The position numbers and the translations under genes were made by a program. From Marinomonas ostreistagni (GTDB lineage Bacteria; Pseudomonadota; Gammaproteobacteria; Pseudomonadales; Marinomonadaceae): DNA of 64,000 nt. Every line of letters begins with the position of its first letter. Position 1 is the stretch's first letter. Positions 36,391 to 47,168 of this stretch are shown here, in pieces. The stretch lies in contig NZ_JAFEKF010000003.1 in assembly GCF_016888445.1 (NCBI RefSeq), forward strand, positions 62,001 to 126,000, given 5' to 3'. The notes under the pieces are model-generated. The model ran no database searches, was not told the origin of the DNA, and saw only the letters and a program-made list of their open reading frames with translations.

Positions 36391-38370
36391 TTGAACGATA
36401 TGCTAAAAAATATTTTATTGTGGTTGGTAATCGCTGCAGTGCTACTGACAGTGTTTAACAATTTTAATACCTCGGCGGACACCAATCGAATCTCCTACTC
36501 AGAGTTTGTAGAAGAGGTTCATGATGGCCGTATCGCAAAAGTGGTGATTGACGGGTATACCATCAGCGGTACGCGTACCGGCGGTGACAGCTTTGAAACA
36601 GTTCGCCCTGCGGCACAAGACCCTAAAATTATGGACGACTTGCTTAGCAACAATGTCGTTGTTGAGGGGCGTATGCCAGAACAGCAAAGCATCTGGACAC
36701 AATTGTTGGTGGCCAGCTTCCCAATCTTGATTATCTTGGCGATTTTCATTTTCTTTATGCGCCAGATGCAAGGCGGTGGTGGTAGCAAAGGCGGCCCGAT
36801 GTCGTTTGGTAAGTCCAAAGCACGCCTCTTACCAGAAGATCAAATTAAAACGACGTTTGCCGACGTGGCAGGCTGTGACGAAGCTAAAGAAGACGTAGAA
36901 GAGCTAGTTGATTTCCTACGTGAGCCAGGCAAATTCCAGCGTCTAGGCGGTAAGATTCCACGCGGTATTCTAATGTGTGGACCACCAGGTACCGGTAAAA
37001 CTTTGCTAGCCAAAGCCATTGCCGGTGAAGCAAAAGTACCATTCTTCACGATATCAGGTTCTGACTTTGTGGAAATGTTTGTTGGTGTGGGTGCGTCGCG
37101 TGTACGTGACATGTTCGAACAAGCGAAGAAGCAAGCGCCTTGTATCATCTTTATCGATGAGATCGATGCTGTAGGTCGTAACCGTGGCTCAGGCATGGGC
37201 GGTGGTAACGATGAGCGTGAGCAAACATTGAACCAGTTACTGGTCGAAATGGACGGCTTTGAAGGCAACGAAGGTATCATCGTTATCGCGGCGACTAACC
37301 GTCCGGATGTATTGGACCCTGCGTTGTTGCGTCCTGGTCGTTTTGACCGTCAGGTAACCGTTGGTCTACCTGATATCCGTGGTCGTGAACAAATTTTGAA
37401 AGTGCACTTGCGCAAAGTGCCAGTGGATGACGATGTCGAGCCAAAGAACATTGCTCGTGGTACACCTGGTTTCTCGGGTGCAGATCTGGCGAACTTGGTC
37501 AACGAGGCAGCACTGTTTGCGGCGCGTTCAAACCGTCGTCTAGTCAACATGGAACTATTGGAGCTTGCCAAGGATAAGATCCTGATGGGCGCTGAGCGTA
37601 AGTCCATGGTGATGAAAGAAGAAGAGAAGCGTAATACGGCTTACCACGAAGCAGGTCATGCGATTGTCGGCTACTTGATGCCAGAGCATGATCCTGTCTA
37701 CAAGGTAACTATTATTCCGCGTGGTCGCGCCTTGGGTGTGACTATGTACTTGCCAGAAGAAGATAAGTACAGCCTTAGTAAGCGTGGTTTAGAATCACAA
37801 ATCTGTAGTCTGTACGGTGGTCGTATTGCCGAAGAGATGATTCATGGCTTTGATGGCGTATCGACCGGTGCTTCAAACGATATCGAACGTGCTTCAAGTC
37901 TTGCACGTAACATGGTGACCAAATGGGGTCTGTCTGAAGAGCTAGGCGCATTTGCCTACGAAGAAGACGATCAGCACAGCATGACTGGCAGCAAGAACAA
38001 CTACTTCTCACCTGAAACAGGTAAGAAGCTTGATGCGGAAGTGCGTGACATCATTAATCGTTGTTACCAGAAGTCGACAGAAATTCTGCATGAAAACCGT
38101 GCCAAGCTGGATATGATGGCCGAAGCATTGATGGTTTATGAAACGATTGATGCCAAGCAGATCAAAGAAATTATGGACGGCAATAAGCCAACACCACCAG
38201 CGGGTTGGTCTGACCCAGGTGCAGGCGGCAGTGCCTCTGGTGATGGTTTGGCGCAAGCAGGTGGCACCACCGAGCCAGCGCCAAGCGATCCGGCTAATCC
38301 GGATCAAATGACTGGCGATGAACAGCCTGGTCAGGCGTCCACTTCTCAAAAACCAACTGGCGAAGCTTAA
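36391..38370 (+). CDS. ftsH: ATP-dependent zinc metalloprotease FtsH
   Basis: 659 aa. Two N-terminal membrane spans (about 5-25 and 105-127) flank a periplasmic domain. The AAA module has Walker A GPPGTGKT, Walker [12 protein letters not shown] and the [22 protein letters not shown]; the protease site is HEAGH near residue 415. It degrades membrane proteins and regulators such as LpxC. The tail from about 595 is Gly/Pro/Ser-rich and disordered. The frame opens at GTG 36385, one base from the AAGAGGT Shine-Dalgarno. TTG 36391 (seven bases away) gives the N-terminus [15 protein letters not shown], as in related species, and is chosen; ATG 36400 is the other option. Confidence 0.95.
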   Translation: MNDMLKNILLWLVIAAVLLTVFNNFNTSADTNRISYSEFVEEVHDGRIAKVVIDGYTISGTRTGGDSFETVRPAAQDPKIMDDLLSNNVVVEGRMPEQQSIWTQLLVASFPILIILAIFIFFMRQMQGGGGSKGGPMSFGKSKARLLPEDQIKTTFADVAGCDEAKEDVEELVDFLREPGKFQRLGGKIPRGILMCGPPGTGKTLLAKAIAGEAKVPFFTISGSDFVEMFVGVGASRVRDMFEQAKKQAPCIIFIDEIDAVGRNRGSGMGGGNDEREQTLNQLLVEMDGFEGNEGIIVIAATNRPDVLDPALLRPGRFDRQVTVGLPDIRGREQILKVHLRKVPVDDDVEPKNIARGTPGFSGADLANLVNEAALFAARSNRRLVNMELLELAKDKILMGAERKSMVMKEEEKRNTAYHEAGHAIVGYLMPEHDPVYKVTIIPRGRALGVTMYLPEEDKYSLSKRGLESQICSLYGGRIAEEMIHGFDGVSTGASNDIERASSLARNMVTKWGLSEELGAFAYEEDDQHSMTGSKNNYFSPETGKKLDAEVRDIINRCYQKSTEILHENRAKLDMMAEALMVYETIDAKQIKEIMDGNKPTPPAGWSDPGAGGSASGDGLAQAGGTTEPAPSDPANPDQMTGDEQPGQASTSQKPTGEA

Positions 38371-38380
38371 GCTTCGCCAG
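38357..38380 (+). promoter_or_regulatory. 24-bp perfect palindrome spanning the ftsH stop codon
   Basis: Two 12-base arms (CTGGCGAAGCTT and its reverse complement) meet with no spacer, and the ftsH TAA lies at the centre of the right arm. It is followed by CTTGTTTCT, a poor T run, so it may be a weak terminator or an RNA-processing hairpin between ftsH and folP. Confidence 0.6.
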
Positions 38381-38425
38381 CTTGTTTCTACCCTAATACT
38401 CTGTTCAATAAGTAAGTGATAGCAC

Positions 38426-39265
38426 ATGTCTGTGATGGTATTTGGCGATAAGTCTTTGGATTTATCGCATCCTCGTGTGATGGGGATTCTGAATGTCACG
38501 CCGGATTCTTTTTCTGATGGCGGTCGACACAACACACTGGATCAAGCATTACGCCAAGCCGAGCGCATGCTGGAAGAAGGGGCTGACTTTATCGATATCG
38601 GTGGTGAGTCCACGCGACCAGGCGCTGCCGTAGTTGGCGAGCAAGAAGAGCTAGATCGCGTCTTGCTAGCGGTCGAAGCGATTAAGGCGCGTTTTGATAC
38701 CATCATTTCAGTGGATACCAGTACGCCATCGGTGATGACAGAATCCTATAAGCTGGGTGCAGGCTTGATTAATGATGTGCGTGCTTTGGAGCGCGACGGT
38801 GCCTTACAAGCGGCTGCCGCAACAGGGCTGCCAGTGTGCTTGATGCATATGCGTGGCACGCCGCAAGATATGCAAAATGCACCTAGCTATACGGATTTAG
38901 TAGAAGACGTTGAGCGTTACCTAGCAGAGCGTATTGAGGCGTCAGTCGCTGCAGGTATTAAGGCAGACAACATTATTCTTGATCCGGGTATTGGCTTTGG
39001 CAAAACCTTGGTGCACAACACGACCTTATTGAATTACACCGAACGACTGTTAGCGATGGGGCATGAAGTCCTGATCGGCGTGTCGCGCAAAACCATGATT
39101 GGCGATATCTTAAATGTGCCCGTAGCGGAACGCTTGTACGGTACAATGGGAGCCAATGCTTCCACTTACATGAAAGGTGCGCGTATTTTTCGTGTTCATG
39201 ATGTGAAGCCTCATGTCGATATGCTAAAAGTCATGCATCAAATAGAAGAGAGTCGAAATGCGTAA
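38426..39265 (+). CDS. folP: Dihydropteroate synthase
   Basis: 279 aa TIM barrel. Joins p-aminobenzoate to dihydropterin pyrophosphate in folate synthesis; the target of sulfonamides. Diagnostic segments are [14 protein letters not shown] (pterin/PABA loop), [40 protein letters not shown] and [11 protein letters not shown]. Its 3' end overlaps glmM by eight bases. Same order as E. coli ftsH-folP-glmM. Confidence 0.96.
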   Translation: MSVMVFGDKSLDLSHPRVMGILNVTPDSFSDGGRHNTLDQALRQAERMLEEGADFIDIGGESTRPGAAVVGEQEELDRVLLAVEAIKARFDTIISVDTSTPSVMTESYKLGAGLINDVRALERDGALQAAAATGLPVCLMHMRGTPQDMQNAPSYTDLVEDVERYLAERIEASVAAGIKADNIILDPGIGFGKTLVHNTTLLNYTERLLAMGHEVLIGVSRKTMIGDILNVPVAERLYGTMGANASTYMKGARIFRVHDVKPHVDMLKVMHQIEESRNA

Positions 39266-40598
39266 ATATTTTGGTACCGATGGAATACGCGGTGAAGTAG
39301 GTAAAGGACCGATTACTCCTGAATTCATGCTCAAACTCGGCTGGGCTGCAGGCCAAGTCTTCAAGGAACATGATAAAAAGATTTTGATCGGCAAAGATAC
39401 GCGTATTTCTGGTTATATGTTTGAGTCAGCGCTTGAGTCTGGCATCGTTGCAGCAGGGGCTGATGTGCGTCTAGTCGGCCCGATGCCGACACCGGCGATT
39501 GCGTATCTAACGCGTACTTTCCGTGCCAGTGCCGGCATTGTGATCAGCGCCTCGCACAACCCTTATACTGACAACGGTATTAAGTTCTTTTCGGCTCAAG
39601 GTGGCAAGATCTCTGATGAGCTAGAAGAGCAAATCGAATACTACCTTGATCAGCCGATGCAAGTTGTGGAATCTGGTGCGATCGGTCGCGCTCGTCGTAT
39701 CGAGGATGCGGCAGGACGTTACATCGAATACTGTAAGGGTACCTTCCCGATTGGTTTGCAGCTTTCTGGACTCAAAATTGTAGTCGACTGTGCGGATGGT
39801 GCGACCTACCATGTAGCGCCTAAAGTCTTCTCTGAGCTTGGTGCTGAAGTGGTCTCGATTGGTGTTAATCCTGATGGCTTGAACATCAACGAAGACAGTG
39901 GTGCGACCAAACCAGAATTGCTACGTAAAAATGTTTTGGCTGAAGAAGCGGACATTGGTATTGCACTGGATGGAGATGGCGACCGTCTGATCCTAGTGGA
40001 CCGTTTTGGTAAAGTTTGTGATGGCGATGATGTGTTGTACATCATCGCGAATCACTTAATGCTAACAGGGCGCTTTAATGGTGGCGTGGTCGGCACCTTG
40101 ATGAGTAACTTCGGTCTAGAGTTGGCTTTTTCAGAAAATGGTATTGGCTTTAGTCGTGCCAAAGTGGGTGACCGCTATGTTAACGAGAAGCTGGTGCAGC
40201 ACGGTTGGGTGTTAGGTGGTGAACCGTCAGGTCACATCGTCTGCCGTGATATTACAACCACAGGTGATGGCATTATTGCTGCGTTGCAAGTATTGCGAGC
40301 TATGGTGGAAGAGGGTAAAGGTCTAGATGAACTGCTGTCTGGCTTGATCAAATTCCCGCAGAAGCTTAAAAACGTGCGCGTCGCTCAGCGCTTTGCGCCA
40401 GCCGAAGAGCCGCGTCTACAAAAAGCCATTGCCCAAGCGAATGAGAAGCTTAACGGGCTTGGTCGAGTGCTGCTGCGTGCCTCCGGAACTGAGCCTTTGA
40501 TTCGCGTGATGGTCGAAGGTCGCGATCAAGAAATGGTCGACGAGTTGGTCGACTTTTTAGCAAACGAAGTACAGGCCGTTGCTAACGATAAAAAGTAG
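39258..40598 (+). CDS. glmM: Phosphoglucosamine mutase
   Basis: 446 aa, the standard GlmM length. Converts glucosamine-6-phosphate to glucosamine-1-phosphate for UDP-GlcNAc, peptidoglycan and LPS. N-terminal [13 protein letters not shown], phosphoserine Ser99 in [12 protein letters not shown], the metal loop ALDGDGDR, sugar-binding GGEPSGHIV and the phosphate loop [15 protein letters not shown] are all present. ATG overlaps folP; AGAAGAG lies upstream. Confidence 0.97.
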   Translation: MRKYFGTDGIRGEVGKGPITPEFMLKLGWAAGQVFKEHDKKILIGKDTRISGYMFESALESGIVAAGADVRLVGPMPTPAIAYLTRTFRASAGIVISASHNPYTDNGIKFFSAQGGKISDELEEQIEYYLDQPMQVVESGAIGRARRIEDAAGRYIEYCKGTFPIGLQLSGLKIVVDCADGATYHVAPKVFSELGAEVVSIGVNPDGLNINEDSGATKPELLRKNVLAEEADIGIALDGDGDRLILVDRFGKVCDGDDVLYIIANHLMLTGRFNGGVVGTLMSNFGLELAFSENGIGFSRAKVGDRYVNEKLVQHGWVLGGEPSGHIVCRDITTTGDGIIAALQVLRAMVEEGKGLDELLSGLIKFPQKLKNVRVAQRFAPAEEPRLQKAIAQANEKLNGLGRVLLRASGTEPLIRVMVEGRDQEMVDELVDFLANEVQAVANDKK

Positions 40599-40693
40599 CA
40601 ATTGGCTGATTCTTAAACTGAAATTGGAAAATAGCGCTTGCTAAGGCTGTTACAATTGCCTAGAATTAGCGCCTCGAAATCAGGGGTATGGAT

Positions 40694-41437
40694 ATGACTC
40701 GTCGCAAGATTGTCGCTGGTAACTGGAAAATGAATGGCTCTTTAGAGTCTGTTGTTGAACTGGTTCAAGGTATTCAAACTTACGCTACCCTTGATGTCGT
40801 GGTAGCCCCTTCATTTGTCTACTTGCCTGTGGTGAGCAACATGGTCCGTGATACGGATATTAAAGTTGCGGCACAGAATGCATCGGAACAAGCAAAGGGT
40901 GCTTACACTGGAGAAGTTAGCTTGTCTATGTTGCAAGACTTCTCAGTGTCTCATGTGATTCTGGGACACTCTGAGCGTCGCTCACTGTATGGTGAAACAG
41001 ATGCTCAGGTGGCGCAAAAAGTAGCAGCCACTTTGGCCGCAGGCTTAACGCCAATTTTATGTATCGGTGAAACGCTAGAGCAGCGCGAAGCAGGCATCAC
41101 ACTTGATGTGTGCCAGCGTCAAATCGACGCCGTGCTAGACGTGATCGGTACAGAAGAATTTGCCAAGGTAGTAGTGGCTTACGAACCAGTTTGGGCCATT
41201 GGTACGGGTAAATCGGCAACTTCTGAGCAAGCTCAAGAAGTGCATAAAGGTATTCGAGATCATATTGCTAAGCGTTCAGAAACCGTAGCTCAAGTGGTTG
41301 CGATCTTGTACGGTGGCAGTGTGAAAGCATCTAACAGTGCTGAGCTGTTTGCTCAGGCTGATATTGATGGCGCACTGGTTGGTGGCGCATCACTAGATGT
41401 TCAAGAATTTAATTCGATCATAGAATCTGCGAAGTAA
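40694..41437 (+). CDS. tpiA: Triosephosphate isomerase
   Basis: 247 aa. Interconverts glyceraldehyde-3-phosphate and dihydroxyacetone phosphate. Catalytic Lys in GNWKMNG, His in ILGHSERR and Glu in VVAYEPVWAIGTGK; the phosphate-gripping region ILYGGSVKASN is intact. Two ATGs are available. The first (40688) is one base from AGGGG; the second (40694) is seven bases away and gives MTRRKIVAGNWKMNG, so it is preferred. Followed by secG after five bases. Confidence 0.96.
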   Translation: MTRRKIVAGNWKMNGSLESVVELVQGIQTYATLDVVVAPSFVYLPVVSNMVRDTDIKVAAQNASEQAKGAYTGEVSLSMLQDFSVSHVILGHSERRSLYGETDAQVAQKVAATLAAGLTPILCIGETLEQREAGITLDVCQRQIDAVLDVIGTEEFAKVVVAYEPVWAIGTGKSATSEQAQEVHKGIRDHIAKRSETVAQVVAILYGGSVKASNSAELFAQADIDGALVGGASLDVQEFNSIIESAK

Positions 41438-41442
41438 GATAA

Positions 41443-41802
41443 ATGGAAGCTTTAGTTTTAGTTGTTCATGTATTAGCTGCCGTTGCTATTATCGGGTTGG
41501 TATTACTACAGCAAGGTAAAGGTGCTGATGCAGGTGCTTCCTTTGGTGGTGGCGCATCACAAACAGTATTCGGTAGCCAAGGCGGCGGAAGCTTCTTTGG
41601 TAAACTGACCGCTCTTTTTGCTCTTGTATTTTTCTTAACAAGCTTTGGCTTGGCGTTCTTTGCGAGCGAACAAGCGAAAGACGTAAGTGGTGGTCTGGAC
41701 TACGTTCCAAGCGCGCCACAAGTTGAAGAAACTGTGGAAATGCCTGAGCTTGATACAAACGAAGCATCTACAGAGAATCAAGATATTCCTACTGTAGACT
41801 AA
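41443..41802 (+). CDS. secG: Protein translocase subunit SecG
   Basis: 119 aa. Two membrane spans (about 3-22 and 53-72), with the conserved loop LLQQGKGADAGASFGGGASQTVFGSQGGGSFFGKLTA between them, as in SecG of the SecYEG channel. The acidic C-terminal tail (about 80-119) is typical of gammaproteobacterial SecG. tpiA precedes it by five bases, and tRNA-Leu follows 26 bp after its stop with no terminator between, so the tRNA may be processed from the same transcript. Confidence 0.94.
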   Translation: MEALVLVVHVLAAVAIIGLVLLQQGKGADAGASFGGGASQTVFGSQGGGSFFGKLTALFALVFFLTSFGLAFFASEQAKDVSGGLDYVPSAPQVEETVEMPELDTNEASTENQDIPTVD

Positions 41803-41828
41803 TCAGAAGTCTACGCTAGCAAGTAATT

Positions 41829-41914
41829 GCCGATGTGGTGGAATTGGTAGACACGCCATCTTGAGGGGGTGGTGGCCTACGGCTGTGCCGGTTCGAGTCC
41901 GGCCATCGGCACCA
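41829..41914 (+). tRNA. tRNA-Leu (GAG)
   Basis: 86-nt class II tRNA with a long variable arm and encoded CCA. Acceptor stem GCCGATG/CATCGGC; anticodon loop TTGAGGG with GAG at 41863-41865. The position after secG matches leuU of E. coli. Confidence 0.96.
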
Positions 41915-41917
41915 TTC

Positions 41918-41946
41918 TTGAGAATGACGCATTATTGTAGTATAGT
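41918..41946 (+). promoter_or_regulatory. Sigma70 promoter of tRNA-fMet and the rimP-nusA-infB operon
   Basis: -35 TTGAGA (41918-41923), exactly 17 bp spacer, -10 TATAGT (41941-41946), between the two tRNA genes. Transcription would start about 7 bases after the -10, just before the tRNA. Confidence 0.75.
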
Positions 41947-41959
41947 GTGCTCACGTTGA

Positions 41960-42036
<77 letters not shown>

Positions 42037-42099
42037 ACCTTTTCTTATTGTTGTCATACAATAAGAGTAAGGTCTGAGAAGATCTTAGAGTTTGGATGG

Positions 42100-42118
42100 C
42101 CCCTATATGGGGTTTTTT
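42100..42118 (+). terminator. First terminator-like hairpin after tRNA-fMet
   Basis: Stem CCCC/GGGG with loop TATAT and six Ts. Stem is short, so it is probably leaky. Confidence 0.6.
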
Positions 42119-42139
42119 GCTATCTGAACTTCGTCAAAT

Positions 42140-42159
42140 GGGCCTTGAGCCCGTTTTTT
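42140..42159 (+). terminator. Second terminator-like hairpin before rimP
   Basis: Stem GGGC/GCCC with loop CTTGA, then GTTTTTT. Two weak terminators in tandem upstream of rimP-nusA suggest attenuation of the operon. Confidence 0.6.
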
Positions 42160-42188
42160 GTTTCTACGCTTTTTACCGGAGAAGTCAT

Positions 42189-42650
42189 TTGTCTACTAAG
42201 TTCACACAACTTGAAGAGCTGGTCAGACCTGTTGTTGAAGGTTTGGGGTTTGAATATTGGGGCCTTGAATATCTATCACAGGGCAAGGATTCTGTTCTTC
42301 GTGTTTTCATTGAAACAGACTCCGAAGAAGGTATTGATGTAGAAGACTGCGCATCGGTAAGTCGCCAAGTAAGTGCGATTTTGGATGTCGAAGACCCAAT
42401 TACTGGCGAATACAACCTTGAGGTGTCTTCACCTGGTTTGGATCGCCCATTATTTGAACTCAGCCAGTACCAACGTTTTATTGGTTCTGTTGTTTCATTG
42501 CGTTTGCGCGCACCATTTGATGGTCGTCGTAAATTTAAAGGTCAGCTCACCGGCGTGGAAGGTGATGAAGTGGTGCTGCTCGTGGATAACGAAGAGTACT
42601 TGCTGCCAATCGAGTTGATAGAAAAAGCAAACATAGTTCCTCAGTTTTAA
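42189..42650 (+). CDS. rimP: Ribosome maturation factor RimP
   Basis: 153 aa. Helps assemble the 30S subunit. Typical segments: LEELVRPVVEGLGFEYWGLEYLSQGKDSVLRVFIE, IDVEDCASVSRQVSAILDVEDPI, YNLEVSSPGLDRPLF and the C-terminal SH3-like LRAPFDGRRKFKGQLTGVEGDEVVLL. The open frame runs back to 42096 into the terminator hairpins, but the family N-terminus (STKFTQLEEL) begins at TTG 42189, with CGGAGAAG seven bases upstream. Start of the nusA operon. Confidence 0.93.
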   Translation: MSTKFTQLEELVRPVVEGLGFEYWGLEYLSQGKDSVLRVFIETDSEEGIDVEDCASVSRQVSAILDVEDPITGEYNLEVSSPGLDRPLFELSQYQRFIGSVVSLRLRAPFDGRRKFKGQLTGVEGDEVVLLVDNEEYLLPIELIEKANIVPQF

Positions 42651-42680
42651 TTTATTCAACCTTTGAGAGAGGCTAAAAGG

Positions 42681-44171
42681 ATGAGCAAAGAGATTCTTTT
42701 GGTAGTAGAAGCGGTTTCAAACGAAAAAGATGTGCCAAAACAGGTGATTTTTGAGGCCGTAGAAACTGCTCTAGCGAGTGCTGCTAAACGTCGCTTTGAA
42801 GGCGATGTGAAAGTACGTGTATCAATTGACCAACGCACTGGTGATTACAAAACATTCCGTCAGTGGAACATCGTCGCAGACGAAGATTACTCAGCTCCAG
42901 ATTCAGAATTAACCACTGATGACATGGAAGAAATGGGTCAAAACCTGGGCGCAGGTGAGATCTACGAAGAGGAAATCCCGTCTGAAGAGTTTGGCCGTAT
43001 TGCGGCGCAAACAGCAAAACAGGTAATCGTACAAAAAGTACGTGAAGCTGAGCGTGCGAAAATGGTGGCTCTATACAGTGACCGTGTTGGCAAGCTTATT
43101 CACGGTCAGGTTAAGAAAGTCACCCGTGACAGCTTGATCATTGACCTTGGCGAAAACGCAGAAGCGTCTTTGCCAAAAGAAAACCTAATCAACCGCGAGA
43201 CGTTCCGTCTAAACGATCGTATTCGTGCGTTGTTGCTAGAAATCCGTGAAGACAACCGTGGTTCACAGTTGGTCCTATCACGTACGGCGCCTGAGTTCAT
43301 GGTGGAATTGTTCCGCCTAGAAGTGCCAGAGATTTCTGAAGAAGTTATCGAAATCCGTGGTGCATCACGTGATCCTGGCCTACGTGCCAAAATTGCTGTG
43401 AAGACCAGTGATCGCCGTATCGATCCAATCGGTGCGTGTGTCGGTATGCGTGGCGCACGTGTGCAAGCGGTTTCTAACGAAATGAATGGTGAGCGAGTTG
43501 ATATCGTGCTTTGGGATGATAACCCAGCGCAACTTGTGATCAACGCGATGGCACCTGCAGAAGTCGACTCAATCGTGATCGATGAAGATTCACACTCTAT
43601 GGATGTGGCTGTGAAAAGCGACAACCTAGCACAAGCGATTGGTCGTAACGGTCAAAACGTTCGTTTGGCGTCTGCTCTTACGGGTTGGACATTGAACGTG
43701 ATGACCAGCGAAGATGCTGAAGCGCGTCAACAAGAAGAGTCACAAAAACTGATTGACCTTTTTGTTTCGGCTTTGGACATCGACGATGATCTAGCGATTC
43801 AGCTAGTCGAAGAAGGCTTTGCAACAGTAGAAGAAGTTGCATACGTGCCGATGGAAGAAATGTTGGATATCGACGGATTTGATGAAGATTTGGTAAACGA
43901 GTTACGTACTCGAGCTAAAGAAGCGCTACTTAACCAAGCGCTACAAGCTGAAGAACAGCTTGAAGGTGCTAAACCTGCCCAAGATCTTTTAGAGATGGAA
44001 GGCATGGACAACCACCTAGCTTTAGTTTTGGCATCAAAAGGCGTCATTACGATGGAAGATCTGGCTGAGCAGTCAGTAGATGAACTAATCGAAATTGAAG
44101 GAATGGATGAAGAACGTGCTGCTGCATTGATTTTGACAGCACGTGCGCCTTGGTTTGCCGAATCTGAATAA
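42681..44171 (+). CDS. nusA: Transcription termination/antitermination factor NusA
   Basis: 496 aa. N-terminal RNA-polymerase-binding domain (KEILLVVEAVSNEKDVPKQVIFEAVETAL), S1 domain (about 135-200, LIHGQVKKVTRDSLIIDLGENAEASLP), two KH domains (about 205-345, with IGACVGMRGARVQAVSNE and AQAIGRNGQNVRLAS) and two acidic HhH repeats at the C-terminus (about 360-425 and 435-495). It controls pausing, termination and antitermination. ATG 42681 is preceded by AGAGAGG eight bases upstream; the earlier TTG is less likely. Confidence 0.97.
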   Translation: MSKEILLVVEAVSNEKDVPKQVIFEAVETALASAAKRRFEGDVKVRVSIDQRTGDYKTFRQWNIVADEDYSAPDSELTTDDMEEMGQNLGAGEIYEEEIPSEEFGRIAAQTAKQVIVQKVREAERAKMVALYSDRVGKLIHGQVKKVTRDSLIIDLGENAEASLPKENLINRETFRLNDRIRALLLEIREDNRGSQLVLSRTAPEFMVELFRLEVPEISEEVIEIRGASRDPGLRAKIAVKTSDRRIDPIGACVGMRGARVQAVSNEMNGERVDIVLWDDNPAQLVINAMAPAEVDSIVIDEDSHSMDVAVKSDNLAQAIGRNGQNVRLASALTGWTLNVMTSEDAEARQQEESQKLIDLFVSALDIDDDLAIQLVEEGFATVEEVAYVPMEEMLDIDGFDEDLVNELRTRAKEALLNQALQAEEQLEGAKPAQDLLEMEGMDNHLALVLASKGVITMEDLAEQSVDELIEIEGMDEERAAALILTARAPWFAESE

Positions 44172-44195
44172 ATCTGAGTAAAAAGGGGGAACTTA

Positions 44196-46763
44196 ATGAC
44201 AGTTCAAACCGTTAAGATACTATCTGAATTGGTGAACACACCAGTCGATAAGCTACTGGCTCAGATGAAAGATGCTGGTCTGCCACAAAACAGTGCAGAC
44301 CAAGAAGTCTCTGATGTTGAAAAGCAAATACTGTTAAACTACCTAAAGCGTCAGCACGGCGAAGCGGAAGCGGGCGAAGGCTCGCAACGCATTACGCTAC
44401 AGCGCCGTACTAAGAGCACCTTATCAGGTGACGGTGGTAAATCAGTAAACGTAGCCGTTAAGAAAAAGCGTACATACGTAAAACGTAACGACGTTGAAGA
44501 TGAATTGAAGCGTCAGCAAGAACTTTTAGCGGCACAGCGTGAAGCCGAAGAGCAAGCACGCATCGAAGCGGAAAAGGCTCGCGAAGAGACGGCGAGACTT
44601 GAAGCCGAACAGGCGGCTAAGGCAAAAGCCGAGGCTGAAGAACAAGCTCGACTAGAAGCACTGCGTATCCAGGAAGAACGTGACGCTGCAGACCGAGCTG
44701 CACAGCAAACGGAGCAAAACGACTCCGATACGGGAGCGGATAAACTCGTGGATAATTCGAAAGAGACCAAAACTAATCGTAAGGTGTCTCAGGGCGCTGG
44801 CGACACTAAATCAAGTGGTCCAGCACCGAAAGGTAAAAAAGCTGCACCAAAGCAAAACACCGACAAAGCGCGTGGCCGTAACACCGATCAGAAACGTAGT
44901 GGCCGTGTGTCACTAAACGACGATGATGATTACAACCGTCGCGGCGGCAAGCGTAAACTGAAAAAACCAGCGAAGCAGGAACACGGTTTCCAAAAGCCAA
45001 CTGCTCCGATCATTCACGAAGTGGCTATTCCTGAAAGCATCACAGTAGCAGAGCTGGCTGACAAAATGGCTATCAAAGCCGCTGAAGTGATCAAGGTTAT
45101 GTTTAAAATGGGCGCGATGGCGACCATTAACCAAACCATCGACCGTGACACAGCAACGCTTGTCGTGGAAGAAATGGGTCACAAAGTTAAGTTTATCGAT
45201 GAAAACGCTGTCGAAACTGACATGCTTGATGCCATCGATTACGAAGGTGATCAAATCAAACGTGCGCCAGTTGTGACCGTAATGGGTCACGTTGACCACG
45301 GTAAAACGTCACTACTTGACTACATCCGTACCACACGCGTGGCAGCGGGCGAGTCGGGTGGTATCACACAGCACATCGGTGCTTACCACGTAGAAACTGA
45401 CCACGGTATGGTGAGCTTCTTGGATACACCTGGACACGCGGCCTTCACCGCGATGCGTGCACGTGGTGCCCAAGCGACGGATATCGTTATCCTAGTCTGT
45501 GCGGCCGATGACGGTGTAATGCCACAAACCATCGAGGCGATCCAGCACTCACGTGCTGCAGGCGTACCAATTGTGGTTGCGATTACTAAGTGTGACAAAC
45601 CAGATGCGGACCTAGACAAAGTTCGTAACGAACTTGTTGCTCAAGAAGTCGTGCCAGAAGAGTGGGGCGGTGATGTGCAATTCGTAGAGGTTTCTGCGAA
45701 GTCAGGCCAAGGTATCGAAGAACTGCTAGAAGCGGTTCTACTGCAAGCCGAAGTACTTGAGCTAACAGCCGTACCAAGCGCACCAGCGAAAGGTGTTGTG
45801 GTTGAATCACGCCTAGATCGTGGACGTGGTTCGGTAGCGACAGTACTGGTTCAAAACGGTACGCTTAACAAAGGCGACATCGTACTAGCTGGCCTTCAAA
45901 TGGGTCGTGTACGTGCGCTGCTAGACGAAAACGGTAAATCTGTTCAGTCGGCTGGTCCTTCGATCCCTGTGGAGATCCTAGGTCTAGACGGTACACCAGA
46001 TGCTGGTGAAGAATTCATCGTGGTAGCCGATGAGCGTAAAGCACGTGAAGTTGCGAACTTCCGTCAAGGTAAATACCGTGAAGTACGCTTTGCTCGTCAG
46101 CACTCTGCTAAGCTTGAAAACCTATTCTCTGGCATGGGCCAAGAAGAAGTGGGTACGCTTAACATCGTACTTAAGGCTGACGTTCGTGGCTCACTAGAAG
46201 CCTTGATCAAGTCTTTGACAGACCTAAGTACTGACGAAGTAAAAGTGAATGTCGTATCAAGCGGTGTCGGTGGTATCACTGAAACTGACGCGACTCTAGC
46301 GCTTGCTTCTAACGCGGTAATCTTTGGTTTCAACGTCCGTGCGGACAGTTCAGCGAAGCAATTCATCGAGCGTGAAAACGTAGACCTACGCTACTACAGC
46401 GTCATCTACAACATCATCGATGATGTGAAATCTGCGCTATCAGGCATGTTGACACCAGATCTACGTGAAGAGATCGTCGGTACTGCAGAAGTACGTGACG
46501 TATTCCGTTCACCTAAGTTCGGCGCGGTTGCGGGCTGTATGGTCATCGAAGGTACGGTTTACCGTAACGAGAAGATCCGTGTCCTACGTGACAACGTGGT
46601 TATCTACGAAGGTGAGCTTGAGTCGCTACGTCGCTACAAAGATGCTGTCAACGAAGTTCGTCAAGGTATCGAATGTGGTATCGGTGTGAAGAACTACAAC
46701 GACGTGAAAGAAGGCGATAAGATCGAGGTCTTCAAGACTATCGAAGTCGCTCGTTCACTGTAA
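44196..46763 (+). CDS. infB: Translation initiation factor IF-2
   Basis: 855 aa. N-terminal IF2N domain ([24 protein letters not shown]), a long charged coiled coil rich in Glu/Arg/Ala (about 95-170), a basic linker, a second IF2N (about 270-330), then the GTPase. G1 [10 protein letters not shown]3 [15 protein letters not shown] and a G4 element reading TKCD at residues 464-467, where most IF-2 proteins have NKxD. The C-terminal domain binds fMet-tRNA. Good AAAGGGGGA Shine-Dalgarno; 25 bp after nusA. Confidence 0.97.
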   Translation: MTVQTVKILSELVNTPVDKLLAQMKDAGLPQNSADQEVSDVEKQILLNYLKRQHGEAEAGEGSQRITLQRRTKSTLSGDGGKSVNVAVKKKRTYVKRNDVEDELKRQQELLAAQREAEEQARIEAEKAREETARLEAEQAAKAKAEAEEQARLEALRIQEERDAADRAAQQTEQNDSDTGADKLVDNSKETKTNRKVSQGAGDTKSSGPAPKGKKAAPKQNTDKARGRNTDQKRSGRVSLNDDDDYNRRGGKRKLKKPAKQEHGFQKPTAPIIHEVAIPESITVAELADKMAIKAAEVIKVMFKMGAMATINQTIDRDTATLVVEEMGHKVKFIDENAVETDMLDAIDYEGDQIKRAPVVTVMGHVDHGKTSLLDYIRTTRVAAGESGGITQHIGAYHVETDHGMVSFLDTPGHAAFTAMRARGAQATDIVILVCAADDGVMPQTIEAIQHSRAAGVPIVVAITKCDKPDADLDKVRNELVAQEVVPEEWGGDVQFVEVSAKSGQGIEELLEAVLLQAEVLELTAVPSAPAKGVVVESRLDRGRGSVATVLVQNGTLNKGDIVLAGLQMGRVRALLDENGKSVQSAGPSIPVEILGLDGTPDAGEEFIVVADERKAREVANFRQGKYREVRFARQHSAKLENLFSGMGQEEVGTLNIVLKADVRGSLEALIKSLTDLSTDEVKVNVVSSGVGGITETDATLALASNAVIFGFNVRADSSAKQFIERENVDLRYYSVIYNIIDDVKSALSGMLTPDLREEIVGTAEVRDVFRSPKFGAVAGCMVIEGTVYRNEKIRVLRDNVVIYEGELESLRRYKDAVNEVRQGIECGIGVKNYNDVKEGDKIEVFKTIEVARSL

Positions 46764-46775
46764 TAGGGATACATA

Positions 46776-47159
46776 ATGGCAGGCGAATTCAGTCGTACTA
46801 GTCGTATCGGTGACCAGCTCCAAAAGGAGCTGGCATCCCTTATTCAATTTGAAGTCAAAGACCCACGTCTTGGCATGGTAACGATCAACGAAGTGCGTGT
46901 CGCTAAAGACTTGGGCTACGCTGATATTTACTACACCGTGTTGGGGTTAGACGATAACGTAGAGCGCTTGGCGGAAAACCAACAAGCACTCGACAGCGCT
47001 AAGAACTTTTTGCGTCATCGCTTGGCCAAAGAAGTCAAATTGCGTGTTATGCCGCAGCTACGTTTCCACTACGATCAAAGTGTGGTGAACGGTGCGCGCA
47101 TGTCCGCCTTGATTGAAGAAGCGATCCTTAAAGATCAAAACAAAGATTCACAAGAGTAA
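46776..47159 (+). CDS. rbfA: Ribosome-binding factor A
   Basis: 127 aa, single KH-like domain that binds the 16S 5' region late in 30S assembly and aids cold adaptation. Typical: FSRTSRIGDQLQKELASLIQFEVKDPRLGMVTINEVRVAKDLGYADIYYTV and MPQLRFHYDQSVVNGARMSALIEEA. Twelve bases after infB, nine before truB. Confidence 0.96.
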   Translation: MAGEFSRTSRIGDQLQKELASLIQFEVKDPRLGMVTINEVRVAKDLGYADIYYTVLGLDDNVERLAENQQALDSAKNFLRHRLAKEVKLRVMPQLRFHYDQSVVNGARMSALIEEAILKDQNKDSQE

Positions 47160-47168
47160 GCGATTACC

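Noticed and set aside
42096..42188. N-terminal extension of RimP by 31 codons
   Set aside because: It would translate through two terminator-like hairpins and does not match the RimP N-terminus.
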